NCBI GenBank assembly: GCA_964242895.1
Contig: CAXTBN010000027.1
Coordinates: 1-37,744, forward strand
Reading direction: 5' to 3'
DNA length: 37,744 nt
Source of the DNA: JASLDZ01 sp964242895
Lineage (GTDB): Bacteria > Pseudomonadota > Alphaproteobacteria > Caulobacterales > Caulobacteraceae
Shown here one piece after another: positions 29,915-37,744 of this stretch (position 1 is its first letter; each line of letters starts with the position of its first letter). A program made the translations under genes and the position numbers. A model generated the notes under the pieces. The model saw nothing but the letters and a program-made list of their open reading frames with translations. It was not told the origin of the DNA and made no database searches.

Positions 29915-30868
29915 TTGCGCCTGAAGGTTGTCGACGGCTGGCGGGGCCTGGACGCCTCCGACCGGGGCGCGGCGATCGCGCTGGGCTCCTTTGACGGCGT
30001 GCACCGCGGCCACCAGCAGGTGATCGCGCTCGCCGCGCGCGCCGCCCGCGCGCTTTCCGCGCCGCCCCCCGGGCTCCTCGGCGTGGTGACCTTCGAGCCG
30101 CATCCCCGCCGCTGGTTCCGGCCCGACGAGCCCGACTTCCGCCTCACCACCCTCGACCAGCAGGCCCGCGTGCTCGACGCCCTGGGCGTCGACCGCCTGT
30201 ACCGCATCCCCTTCGACGCCGAGCTCGCCGTCCTGACCGACGAGGCTTTCGCCCGCGACGTGCTGGCGGGGGCGCTGGGCGCGCGCCACGTGGCGGCGGG
30301 CTTCGACATCACCTTCGGCGCCGGCCGCACCGGCGGACCCGAGGCGCTCCGCCGCTATGGCGAGGCGTACGGCTTCGGAGTCTCCATCGCGCCCGAACTG
30401 ACTGAGCACGGGCGCAAGTGCTCCTCAACGTCCGTGCGCGAGGCGCTCCGCGAGGGACGGCCGGACCTCGCCGCCGACCTCCTCGGCCGCCCGTTCGCCC
30501 TGGAGGGCGTGGTGGTGCACGGCGACAAGCTGGGGCGCACCATCGGCTTCCCCACCGCCAACATCAGCCTGGAGGACTACGTGCGCGTGCGCCACGGCAT
30601 CTACGCCGTGCGCACCCGCCTCGCCGACGGGCGCGAGGTGGCGGGCGTGGCCTACATCGGACGGCGCCCCACCGTGAACCTCGGCACGGAGGAGCGGCTG
30701 GAGGTGCACCTGTTCGACTTCGACGAGGACCTCTACGGCCAGACGCTGGAGACCGACCTCGTCCGCTTCCTGCGCGGCGACGAGCACTTCGCCAGCCTGG
30801 AGGCGATGGTCGAGCAGATGGAGCGCGACAAGCTCGAGGCGCGCCGCACCCTGCTGCCGCCCTTCTGA
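29915..30868 (+). CDS. ribF: Bifunctional riboflavin kinase/FAD synthetase
   Basis: RibF converts riboflavin to FMN and then FAD. The 317-residue product starts with the adenylyltransferase domain, ALGSFDGVHRGHQQVI (about 23-38), FEPHPRRWF, FDITFGAGRTGGPEAL, and SSTSVREALREG. The kinase domain follows from about 190: GKLGRTIGFPTANI-like DKLGRTIGFPTANISLE, HGIYAVRTRL, IGRRPTVN and EVHLFDFDEDLYGQ. The start is TTG at 29915, with GAGG eight bases before it. It lies six bases before the uracil-DNA glycosylase gene. Confidence 0.97.
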   Translation: MRLKVVDGWRGLDASDRGAAIALGSFDGVHRGHQQVIALAARAARALSAPPPGLLGVVTFEPHPRRWFRPDEPDFRLTTLDQQARVLDALGVDRLYRIPFDAELAVLTDEAFARDVLAGALGARHVAAGFDITFGAGRTGGPEALRRYGEAYGFGVSIAPELTEHGRKCSSTSVREALREGRPDLAADLLGRPFALEGVVVHGDKLGRTIGFPTANISLEDYVRVRHGIYAVRTRLADGREVAGVAYIGRRPTVNLGTEERLEVHLFDFDEDLYGQTLETDLVRFLRGDEHFASLEAMVEQMERDKLEARRTLLPPF

Positions 30869-30874
30869 CGCGCC

Positions 30875-31747
30875 GTGACGGCCGCCGGCGCTCCTCTCGA
30901 TCCGCGCGCCCTGGAGGCGCTGCTCGCCTTCTGGTCCGACGCCGGCGTGGACACGGCGCTCGCCGACGCTCCCGTCGACCGCACCGCCAGTCCGCCCCCG
31001 CGCCCTGCGTCCGCTGCGTCCGCCGCGGCCTCGCCTCCGGACGGAGCGCCGGGCCGCATCGGTCGCGGCGAGCGCTCCCACGCTTCGCCTCCGCCTCCGC
31101 CTCCGCAGAGCGCTGAACGCATCCCGCCCGGCCAGGCCGCCGACGCCGCGCGCCTCGCCGCGAGCGCCGGCGACCTCGCCGCCCTGCAGGCCGCGGTGGA
31201 GGCCTTCGACGGCTGCGCCCTGCGGCATGCGGGCTCGGGGCGCGCCGTCTTCGCCCACCTGCCCGCGCGCTGCGACGTGGTGGTGGTCGCCGAGGCCCCC
31301 GCGCCCGAGGACGAGGCCTCGGGCGCCCCGTTCACCGGACCCGCCGGCGCCCTCGTCCGCACCCTGCTGCGCCACGCCGGCCTGGAGGACCGCGCGGTCC
31401 TCACCCAGACCGTGTTCTGGCGGCCCGCGGGCGGCGCGAGCCCCTCCGCCGCCGACCAGGCCGCCTGCCGCCCCTTCCTGGAGCGGCTGATCGCCCTCGC
31501 CCGTCCGCGCGCCCTGCTGGTGATGGGCGACAGCGCCGCGCGCGGCTTCCTCGGCCTCACCGACCCCATCCTCAAGGCGCGCGGCGGCTGGACCGAGTGG
31601 CGCGGCGGGCACGAGGACATGGCGCTGGCGGCCCTGGCGACGCTCTCGCCCGCCTTCATCCTGGCGCGGCCGCCGATGCGAAAGGCGGCGTGGGGTGACG
31701 TTCTGTCGCTGGCCGCGCGGGTCGATCCGGAGGGGCCGGCCGGGTAA
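30875..31747 (+). CDS. Uracil-DNA glycosylase superfamily protein (family 4-like)
   Basis: The 290-residue product has a Pro/Ala/Ser-rich linker (about 30-85) and a C-terminal domain of the UDG fold: VVVVAEAPAPEDEASGAPFTGPAG (about 130-153) for the catalytic loop, LTQTVFWRPAGG, and LLVMGDSAARGFLG. In classical family 4 enzymes four cysteines hold a 4Fe-4S cluster. Here Cys in FDGCALR and AACRPF remain, but the one expected in the KCRPP motif is Trp (VFWRP), and the CxxC partner is lost, as in other alphaproteobacterial relatives. The catalytic loop reads APAPED where GxxPGxxED is usual, so activity needs testing. The GTG start is six bases after ribF. Confidence 0.85.
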   Translation: MTAAGAPLDPRALEALLAFWSDAGVDTALADAPVDRTASPPPRPASAASAAASPPDGAPGRIGRGERSHASPPPPPPQSAERIPPGQAADAARLAASAGDLAALQAAVEAFDGCALRHAGSGRAVFAHLPARCDVVVVAEAPAPEDEASGAPFTGPAGALVRTLLRHAGLEDRAVLTQTVFWRPAGGASPSAADQAACRPFLERLIALARPRALLVMGDSAARGFLGLTDPILKARGGWTEWRGGHEDMALAALATLSPAFILARPPMRKAAWGDVLSLAARVDPEGPAG

Positions 31748-31825
31748 CCTGCAACAATCTGAAACGGAACAAGGCCGCACCGCCGCTCCTCGCCCTCGGG
31801 CGCTTCGGGAGCCAGGACGGGCGCG

Positions 31826-32746
31826 GTGGACCGGATGCCCCTCCTTCGTCGGCTTCGCCTGATCGTCCTCTCCGCCCTGGGCGCCTACGCCCTCGCCGGA
31901 ACCGCCCACGCCGCCGACACCGGAGCGACCGCCGCCCGCGAAGCCTACAACCGGGGCGACCTCGCCTCCGCCGCCAAGCTGGCCGACGCCTCCGGCGACC
32001 GCTGGACGGCCGGCCTCACCGCCTTCCGCCAGCACCGCTTCGCCGACGCCCAGGCCGCCTTCGCCGCGCTCTCTTCCGACGGCGCCCGTCCCGCCGCCCT
32101 GCGCGGCGACTCCGCCTTCTGGGCCGCCCGCTCCGCCGAGTCCGCGGGCAAGCCCGAAGCCGCCGAAGCCTTTCTCAAGGTCGCCGCCAAGAGCGCCGAC
32201 GGTTTCTACGCGCTCCTCGCCAAGACCCGGCTCGGCGGCGACACCGTGTCGGCCGCCGCGCGCAAGCTGCCCCTGCCCGCCCTGTCCCCCGTCGGCGGGT
32301 TCACGCAGGACAAGGCGCTGATCTACGCCCTCGTGAAGGCGGAGAGCCGGTTCAACGCCCAGGCGCGCGGCGGCGCCAACTTCGGCCTCATGCAGATCAA
32401 CGCCGGCACCGCCGCCCGGCTCGGCGTCAGCCCCGCCAGCCTGATGGACGCCGGCGTCAACCTGAAGGTCGGCCAGGCCTACGTCGCCAAGCTGATGGAC
32501 GCCGCCAAGGGCGACCTCGTCCGCGCCGTCGCCGGCTACAACCTGGGCCCGGGCGCCGTGCAGCGCGCCACCGCCGCGCTGGGCTCCAAGGCCGACGCCC
32601 TGCTGCTGATGGAGAGCCTGCCCGGCGAGGGCGTGCGCGCCTATGTCCGCAAGGTGCTCGCCGACTACTGGGGCTACCGCACCGCGCTGAAGCAGGAGAC
32701 CGGGGCGATGGAGATCGCCGCCGTGGCCCCTGTTCTCGGAGGTTGA
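31826..32746 (+). CDS. Lytic transglycosylase (SLT domain), periplasmic
   Basis: The 306-residue product has a Sec signal peptide (to about residue 29, TAHA). Helical repeats of the tetratricopeptide type occupy about 33-135. The SLT domain runs from about 160: IYALVKAESRFNAQARGGANFGLMQIN contains the catalytic Glu173, then the family markers AVAGYNLGPGAVQRA and VRAYVRKVLADYWGYR. It would cut peptidoglycan, possibly for envelope insertion of machines. Start is GTG at 31826; ATG at 31835 is an alternative. The intergenic gap before it (78 bases) shows no clear promoter. Confidence 0.92.
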   Translation: MDRMPLLRRLRLIVLSALGAYALAGTAHAADTGATAAREAYNRGDLASAAKLADASGDRWTAGLTAFRQHRFADAQAAFAALSSDGARPAALRGDSAFWAARSAESAGKPEAAEAFLKVAAKSADGFYALLAKTRLGGDTVSAAARKLPLPALSPVGGFTQDKALIYALVKAESRFNAQARGGANFGLMQINAGTAARLGVSPASLMDAGVNLKVGQAYVAKLMDAAKGDLVRAVAGYNLGPGAVQRATAALGSKADALLLMESLPGEGVRAYVRKVLADYWGYRTALKQETGAMEIAAVAPVLGG

Positions 32747-32762
32747 GCCAACCTTCAACCTC

Positions 32763-32777
32763 GTTCTTGATTTGTTC
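32763..32777. promoter_or_regulatory. LexA (SOS) box upstream of the radical SAM gene
   Basis: GTTC at 32763-32766 and GTTC at 32774-32777 are separated by exactly seven bases, the alphaproteobacterial LexA operator GTTC-N7-GTTC with no mismatch. It lies 24 bases before the ATG at 32802, where it would cover a promoter. Confidence 0.7.
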
Positions 32778-32801
32778 TAGAGGCCGAGTCACAAGCGGCG
32801 A

Positions 32802-33893
32802 ATGCCGCCGGCCGCTCCAGCCCCGCGCGGCCGTGGCGCTGTCTCCAACGCCTCGGGCCGCTACGAACCTCTGATCCGCGAGGGCTTCGACGACGGCTGG
32901 GAGCCGGGCGACGAACCGCCTCCCAAGCTCGCGACCACGCTCACCGCCGAGCGCATCCGCACGATCATCAGCCGCAACGACAGCCCGGACATCGGCTTCG
33001 ACCAGTCGATCAACACCTACCGCGGCTGCGAGCACGGCTGCATCTACTGCTACGCGCGGCCGGCGCACGCCTACATGGGCCTGTCGCCGGGCGTCGATTT
33101 CGAGTCCAAGCTCTTCTTCAAGCCCGACGCCGCCGCGGTGCTCAAGCGCGAGCTGTCGCGTCCGACCTACCGCTGCCGGCCCATCCACGTCGGCGGCAAC
33201 ACCGACGTGTACCAGCCCGCCGAGCGTCAGCTGGCCGTCACCCGCGGCGTGCTGGAGGTGCTGCGCGACCACGACCACCCGTTCAGCGTCATCACCAAGT
33301 CCGCCCTGATCGCCCGCGACGCGGACATCATCGGTCCGCAGGGCGCGCGGGGGCTGGCCAAGGCCTTCGTTTCGGTCACGACGCTGGACCGGCGGCTGGC
33401 GCGCACCATGGAGCCGCGGGCGGCCACCCCGGCCAAGCGGCTGGAGGCGATCCGCCGGCTCGTGGACGCGGGCGCGCCCGTCGGCGTGGGCTTCTCTCCG
33501 GTGATCCCGGGACTGAACGATCACGAGATGGAGGAGGTGCTGGGCGCCGCGCGCGAGGCGGGGGCGAGCGAGGCCATGTTCATCGTGGTGCGCCTGCCGC
33601 GCGAGATCGCGGGCCTGTTCAAGGAGTGGCTGGCGGCGAACTACCCCGACCGGGCCGCCAAGGTGATGAGCCTCGTGCGCCAGATGCGCGGCGGCCGCGA
33701 GAACGACAGCGCCTTCGGCGGCCGCATGGCTGGACAGGGGCCGCTCGCGGAGCTGTACCGACGGCGCTTCAACGTGGCGTGCCAGCGGCTCGGGCTCAAC
33801 GCGACGCACGCGTCGCTGCGGAGCGACCTGTTCAGGCGGCCCCGCGCGGAGGCGGCGGCGGGGCAAGGGGAGCTGTTCGGCGGTCTCGCTTGA
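32802..33893 (+). CDS. PA0069-family radical SAM protein
   Basis: The 363-residue protein is related to spore photoproduct lyase. Hallmarks are TIISRNDSPDIGFDQSINTY, then RGCEHGCIYCYARPAH, where CxxxCxxC binds the 4Fe-4S cluster that cleaves SAM (about residues 77-84), and KLFFKPDAAAVLKREL, HVGGNTDVYQPAE, TKSALIARD and GFSPVIPGLND in the barrel. The end, ATHASLRSDLFRRP, is typical. Its real substrate is not established. A LexA box sits directly upstream, so it is likely induced by DNA damage and may act in repair. Confidence 0.92.
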   Translation: MPPAAPAPRGRGAVSNASGRYEPLIREGFDDGWEPGDEPPPKLATTLTAERIRTIISRNDSPDIGFDQSINTYRGCEHGCIYCYARPAHAYMGLSPGVDFESKLFFKPDAAAVLKRELSRPTYRCRPIHVGGNTDVYQPAERQLAVTRGVLEVLRDHDHPFSVITKSALIARDADIIGPQGARGLAKAFVSVTTLDRRLARTMEPRAATPAKRLEAIRRLVDAGAPVGVGFSPVIPGLNDHEMEEVLGAAREAGASEAMFIVVRLPREIAGLFKEWLAANYPDRAAKVMSLVRQMRGGRENDSAFGGRMAGQGPLAELYRRRFNVACQRLGLNATHASLRSDLFRRPRAEAAAGQGELFGGLA

Positions 33894-33950
33894 CCTAACC
33901 CACGGTCAGTCCTTCATAAGCCCCGTTCACACAAGGACCTGACCCGCCCC

Positions 33951-35672
33951 ATGGCCGAAGAGATCGTCTCCGAGGAGCTCGCACCCCACACCGAGCCGCG
34001 CGAGGCCATGGAGTACGACGTGGTCATCGTCGGCGGCGGTCCGGCCGGCCTGTCCGCCGCCATCCGCCTGAAGCAGAACGCCGCCGCCGCGGGCGCCGAG
34101 GTCAGCGTCGCCGTGCTGGAGAAGGGCTCGGAGATCGGCGCCCACATCCTGTCGGGCGCGGTCATCGACCCGGGCGGCATCGCGGAGCTGTACCCCGACT
34201 GGAAGGCCCAGGGTGCGCCTCTCGAGACGCCGGTCACCAAGGACAAATTTCTCTACCTCGGCCCGCACGGCGACGTGGACATCTCGTGGCTGCCGATGCC
34301 GAAGTACATGAACAACCACGGCAACTACATCGCCAGTCTCGCCAACGTCTGCCGCTGGCTGGGGACCAAGGCGGAGGAGCTGGGCGTGGAGATCTACCCC
34401 GGCATGAGCGCCAGCGAACTCGTGTTCGGCGACGCGGGGGACGACGGCGTGCGGCCGGTGAAGGGCGTGGTCGCCGGCGTGTTCGGCATCGGCAAGGACG
34501 GGGAGCCCACGGGCGACTTCCAGCCCGGCATCGAGCTGCACGGCCGCTACACCTTCCTCTGCGAGGGCGTGCGCGGCTCGCTGAGCAAGATCGTTCAGAA
34601 GACCTTCGGTCTCTGTAAAGACAGCCAGATCCAGAAGTACGGCATCGGCATCAAGGAGCTGTGGCAGGTGCCGGACGCCGCGTTCGAGCCCGGTCTGGCG
34701 CAGCACACCTTCGGCTGGCCGCTGAAGGACGACACGGGCGGCGGCTCGTGGATGTACCACTTCGGCGACAACTACGTCTCCATCGGGTTCGTCACCCACC
34801 TGAACTACAAGAACCCGTTCCTCTCACCGTTCGACGAGTTCCAGCGCTTCAAGACGCACCCGGCCGTCAGCAAGTATCTGGAGGGCGGCAAGCGGATCGC
34901 CTACGGCGCGCGCGCCATCAGCGAGGGCGGTTTCCAGAGCGTGCCCAAGCTCGCCTTCCCCGGCGGCTGCCACCTGGGCGACAGCGCCGGCTTCCTGAAC
35001 CTGCCGCGGATCAAGGGCAGCCACAACGCCATGCGTTCGGGGATCATGGCGGCCGACACCGCCTTCCACGCGCTGCAGGAGGGTCGAGGCGGCGACACGC
35101 TGCCGCTGGACGAGGCGTACAAGACCTCGGGCATCTACAAGGAGCTGCACGGCGTCCGCAACGTGAAGCCGATCTGGTCGCGCTTCGGCACCGTGCTCGG
35201 CGTGCCGATCGGCGGGTTCGAGATGTGGACCACCTCGCTGCTGAAGGGCTTCAGCTTCTTCGGCACCCTGAAGCACGGCAAAAGCGATGCGGACTCCACC
35301 GAGCCCGCCTCCAAGCACAAGCCGATCGTCTATCCCAAGCCCGACGGCGTGCTCACCTTCGACAAGCTCTCCAGCGTGTTCCTGTCGAACACCAACCACG
35401 CCGAGGATCAGCCGTCGCACCTGAAGCTGCGCGACCCGTCGATCCCGATCAAGGTGAACCTGCCCAAGTACGGCGAGCCCGCTCGCCTGTACTGTCCGGC
35501 GGCGGTGTATGAGGTGGTCTACGCCGACGATGTCGCCAAGACCGATCCGCGCTTCGTGATCAACGCGCAGAACTGCGTTCACTGCAAGACGTGCGACATC
35601 AAAGACCCGTCGCAGAACATCGTCTGGACCACGCCGGAGGGCGGGGGCGGACCGAACTATCCGAACATGTGA
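33951..35672 (+). CDS. Electron transfer flavoprotein-ubiquinone oxidoreductase
   Basis: ETF-QO passes electrons from acyl-CoA dehydrogenases, via ETF, to ubiquinone at the inner membrane. The 573-residue product has the FAD motif VVIVGGGPAGLSAAIRL (about 24-40), EKGSEIGAHILSGAVIDP, GWPLKDDTGGGSWMYH, GGFQSVPKLAFPGGCHLGD and SHNAMRSGIMAADTAF. The C-terminal 4Fe-4S motif reads CPAAVYEVV, then NCVHCKTCDIKDPSQNI. Size fits. It is convergent with the protease gene, and the two stop codons lie in one palindrome. Confidence 0.97.
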   Translation: MAEEIVSEELAPHTEPREAMEYDVVIVGGGPAGLSAAIRLKQNAAAAGAEVSVAVLEKGSEIGAHILSGAVIDPGGIAELYPDWKAQGAPLETPVTKDKFLYLGPHGDVDISWLPMPKYMNNHGNYIASLANVCRWLGTKAEELGVEIYPGMSASELVFGDAGDDGVRPVKGVVAGVFGIGKDGEPTGDFQPGIELHGRYTFLCEGVRGSLSKIVQKTFGLCKDSQIQKYGIGIKELWQVPDAAFEPGLAQHTFGWPLKDDTGGGSWMYHFGDNYVSIGFVTHLNYKNPFLSPFDEFQRFKTHPAVSKYLEGGKRIAYGARAISEGGFQSVPKLAFPGGCHLGDSAGFLNLPRIKGSHNAMRSGIMAADTAFHALQEGRGGDTLPLDEAYKTSGIYKELHGVRNVKPIWSRFGTVLGVPIGGFEMWTTSLLKGFSFFGTLKHGKSDADSTEPASKHKPIVYPKPDGVLTFDKLSSVFLSNTNHAEDQPSHLKLRDPSIPIKVNLPKYGEPARLYCPAAVYEVVYADDVAKTDPRFVINAQNCVHCKTCDIKDPSQNIVWTTPEGGGGPNYPNM

Positions 35673-35678
35673 GCCGGC

Positions 35679-36890
35679 TCAGCGCCCTACGAGGTCGGGG
35701 TGCTGGGCCCTCCACTCCATGGCGCTCCGCACCCGGTGCTCCACGCTCGGGTGATCGTAGAAGACGACCTCCTCGAGCGCGCCAGGTGAACTCGCGCGGT
35801 ACTCGATCGTCTTCACCAGGGCCTTGGAAAGCCCGTCCGGCTCGTGGGCGTGCTCCAGGCTGAAGCGGTCCGCGTCCGCCTCCTCCCAGCGGGTGAAGGT
35901 GTTGGTCAGCGGCGTCGCGAGCAAGCCCAGCACGGTCAGGAGCGCGAACAGCACCGGCAGCCCTGCGGGATCGGACACGGCCGCGACGTGGTGCGCGCCC
36001 ATCACCCGCGCGGCGGGCGCGAACAGCCGGTCGACGAGGAAGAAGCCGGCCGCGGCCAGAACGCTGGCGAACAGCGCGAACCACAGCACGTGGCCGTGCT
36101 TATAGTGGCCCATCTCGTGACCGACCACGCCGCGCACCTCGGCGATGTCCGCGCCCTTCTTGAACATGACGTCGCTCATGGCGACCCGCGCCGAGCCGAA
36201 CAGGCCGGAGACGTTGGCGGTGTAGCGGTTCGACTGCTTGGAGCCGTCGAAGACGTAGATCTTGTTGGAGGGCGTGCCGGTCACCTTGGCGAGCGCCACC
36301 ACGGCGTCGCGTGTCGGGCTGGGCGGCGCAGGCGTGTAGCGGTTGAACAAGGGCTCGATGGCCACGGGCGCGATCACCGCGCCGAACACGACGAAGATCA
36401 CGGCCAGTCCGGCGCCCCAAAGCCACCAGGCGTGGCCGGTGCGGCGCATCAGGGCGTACAGGGCCATGAGGAACAGGCCGCTCAGCACCAGCGAGAGGAC
36501 GAGTCCCAGCAGCTGCTCGCCGAGCCAGCCGCCGAACGCCTGGCTCGTCAGGCCGTAGCCCTTCTCGCGCCACCAGGCGGCGTAGGCCGACCAGGGCAGG
36601 CCGATGACGAAGCTCAGGAGGCTGAACACCGTCGCGCACGCGAAGACCGCCAGGTTGCGCCGCGGCCGCCGCCGCTCCACCGCGTTGGCCGTGCGCACCA
36701 GCACGCCCGAGCGCAGCACGATCCAGCAGGTCGCCAGCGACACCAGCGCGCCCCACAGCAGCAGCCAGTGGCCGCCCTGCGTGTAGGCCGTCGCCTTGGC
36801 GTGCGCCGCGGGAGAGAGCGTGGCCATGTAGGCGGCCGTGGCGGCGGCGGGGTCGAAGGCGGTCATAGGGGCGGTCACGGGGGCGGCCAT
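35679..36890 (-). CDS. M48 family (Ste24/CAAX protease-like) membrane metallopeptidase
   Basis: The 403-residue protein has about six membrane helices and the zinc site HEMGH (258-262), with the third ligand in RWEEADADRFSLEH. NRYTPAPPSPTRDAVVALAKVTG and YVFDGSKQSNRYTANVSGL are typical of the Ste24 branch, which degrades or trims membrane-linked proteins. The N-terminus may begin at Met9 (36866) rather than 36890. No partner is near. Confidence 0.93.
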   Translation of the reverse strand: MAAPVTAPMTAFDPAAATAAYMATLSPAAHAKATAYTQGGHWLLLWGALVSLATCWIVLRSGVLVRTANAVERRRPRRNLAVFACATVFSLLSFVIGLPWSAYAAWWREKGYGLTSQAFGGWLGEQLLGLVLSLVLSGLFLMALYALMRRTGHAWWLWGAGLAVIFVVFGAVIAPVAIEPLFNRYTPAPPSPTRDAVVALAKVTGTPSNKIYVFDGSKQSNRYTANVSGLFGSARVAMSDVMFKKGADIAEVRGVVGHEMGHYKHGHVLWFALFASVLAAAGFFLVDRLFAPAARVMGAHHVAAVSDPAGLPVLFALLTVLGLLATPLTNTFTRWEEADADRFSLEHAHEPDGLSKALVKTIEYRASSPGALEEVVFYDHPSVEHRVRSAMEWRAQHPDLVGR

Positions 36891-36977
36891 GCGGGTTCCG
36901 GCGAGGGTCAGGCTTGGCCGCGAGAGTGGCCGGGGCGCTCCGGCCTGTCGCGTGAAATCTCCGTCAGGCGCTCGGGC

Positions 36978-37544
36978 TCAGAACACCCAGGCGCTGACCA
37001 GCGTCAGCGTGCCCAGGACGCCGAGGCCCACCGCGCCGTACCAGAAGGGTCGCCGCCGAGTGATGATCGCCACCGTCGAGATGGCGATGCCGATCTGCAG
37101 CAGGGTGGCGGCGATGGTCAGGCGGTGGTGGCGATGCTCGTGAAGCTCGCTCGCCTCCATGGCGTGCTCGCGCCCCTCCTCGTCCTTCTTCGCCGCTTCT
37201 TGGTACTTGTCCTGATCGGCCGTGTACTTGGCCGACTGCTTGGCGAGGTCTGCGGCGCGGGCGGGCTGCTCGGTGGCGGCGAGGCCGAACAGGTGCTTCT
37301 TGATGCTGGCGGCCTGGTAGGCGTTCCAGCTGTCGGTCGCCTGATCCTGCTGCAGCACGGCGCGGCTGGCGGAGGTGATGGCTCCGCCGCTCTCCGTGAC
37401 CTCCAGGCTGCCGGTGATTGCGGTGATCACCGCCAGCACGGCGATGGTCACCGAGACGAGGCTGATGAAAGGGTCGTGCTCGTGGGCGGCGTGCTCGGCG
37501 TGCTCGTGGTGCTCGTGCGCCTCGAGGGCGGGGTTCTCGCTCAT
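36978..37544 (-). CDS. DUF4337 membrane protein with His-rich N-terminus
   Basis: The 188-residue product starts with a His/Glu-rich cytoplasmic stretch (HEHHEHAEHAAHEHD, about 10-24), then a membrane helix (28-48), a polar helical middle domain with QDQATDSWNAYQAASIKKHL, and two more helices near the end. The pattern matches DUF4337. The His cluster could bind metal; no function is known. It lies 48 bases downstream of ppdK on the same strand and may be cotranscribed with it. Confidence 0.85.
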   Translation of the reverse strand: MSENPALEAHEHHEHAEHAAHEHDPFISLVSVTIAVLAVITAITGSLEVTESGGAITSASRAVLQQDQATDSWNAYQAASIKKHLFGLAATEQPARAADLAKQSAKYTADQDKYQEAAKKDEEGREHAMEASELHEHRHHRLTIAATLLQIGIAISTVAIITRRRPFWYGAVGLGVLGTLTLVSAWVF

Positions 37545-37592
37545 GTCTCGCCTGTCCAGCTTGTCGCGCTCGTCGTCGCCGCCTTGTAGCGC

Positions 37593-37744
37593 TTAGTCGA
37601 GCTTGTCGTCGCGAGCCGAGAGCGCCGCCTGGGCCGCGGCCAACCGGGCGATGGGCACGCGGTAGGGCGAGCAGCTGACGTAGTCGAGGCCCGCGCCCTC
37701 GCAGAAGGCGATGGAGGCCGGGTCGCCGCCGTGCTCGCCGCAGA
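37593..37744 (-). CDS. ppdK: Pyruvate phosphate dikinase, C-terminal fragment
   Basis: The last 50 codons of ppdK are present; the gene continues beyond the window. The visible end, CGEHGGDPASIAF followed by GLDYVSCSPYRVPIARLAAAQAAL, contains the catalytic Cys of the PEP-binding domain (CGEHGGDP) and the family-typical SCSPYRVPIARLAAA. The enzyme interconverts pyruvate and PEP with ATP and phosphate. It stops at 37593. Confidence 0.93.
   Translation of the reverse strand, partial: CGEHGGDPASIAFCEGAGLDYVSCSPYRVPIARLAAAQAALSARDDKLD

Noticed and set aside
35670..35681. TGAGCCGGCTCA palindrome spanning the stops of the ETF-QO and M48 genes as a terminator
   Set aside because: The palindrome has no loop and no T-run, so it cannot form a useful terminator hairpin by itself; likely a by-product of two facing TGA codons.
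1..37744. Search for tRNA, rRNA, insertion sequences, prophage genes, CRISPR arrays and an origin
   Set aside because: No cloverleaf, transposase, integrase, repeat-spacer pattern or DnaA box cluster was recognised by eye.

Overview
The window is chromosomal DNA of very high GC content from an alphaproteobacterium, most probably of the order Caulobacterales (Caulobacter/Phenylobacterium/Brevundimonas type). The lineage call rests on the combination of CtrA with a C-terminal Ala-Ala, the flagellar regulator FliX divergent from flgI, a FlbY-like protein, a TipF-like degenerate EAL protein, GANTC (CcrM) sites in the ctrA promoter, and a direct-repeat GTTC-N7-GTTC LexA box. No tRNA, rRNA, insertion sequence, phage gene or CRISPR array was seen. 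Gene density is high, with many 1-4 nt start/stop overlaps.

Layout. 1-503: 3' end of uvrA. 504-4240: a compact peptide-export locus, made of a tiny double-glycine precursor peptide on the minus strand (606-683), divergent from an HlyD-type adaptor and a C39 peptidase-containing ABC exporter. 4245-7075: three tandem membrane proteins. 7160-8563: trmFO. 8571-11028: flagellar genes flbY-like, rod-binding protein, flgI and divergent fliX, followed by dksA (11171-11617). 11871-19046: mixed housekeeping genes (LOG protein, lipoprotein plus Atm1-like ABC exporter, DUF6629, ubiG, lysC, HEAGH-motif protein). 19064-23169: GT90 glycosyltransferase, exported ferritin-like protein, trxB, DUF4282 and PRC-barrel proteins. 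23251-26134: fliI-fliJ with a GH10 xylanase coupled behind them. 26394-28413: ctrA and tipF. 28531-31747: HAD phosphatase, PhaJ/MaoC hydratase, ribF, uracil-DNA glycosylase. 31826-35672: lytic transglycosylase, an SOS-boxed radical SAM protein, ETF-ubiquinone oxidoreductase. 35679-37744: M48 protease, DUF4337 protein and the 3' end of ppdK.

The item most likely to be undescribed is the peptide locus. A 25-codon gene with a good ribosome-binding site and GC-rich third positions encodes a 15-residue leader resembling the microcin V leader, ending in Gly-Gly, followed by a core of only 10 residues. The C39 transporter beside it keeps its catalytic Cys, His and Asp. No modification enzyme, immunity gene or outer-membrane channel is recognisable next to it. 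Between precursor and exporter lie four TTAA tetramers at about 30 bp spacing, a hint, not proof, of CtrA control.

Other points of interest: seven GANTC methylation sites around ctrA and tipF, a xylanase translationally coupled to flagellar genes, a perfect LexA operator in front of a PA0069-type radical SAM gene, and hairpins that may occlude the ribosome-binding site of the ferritin-like gene. All functional calls come from reading the sequence; none was checked against a database.
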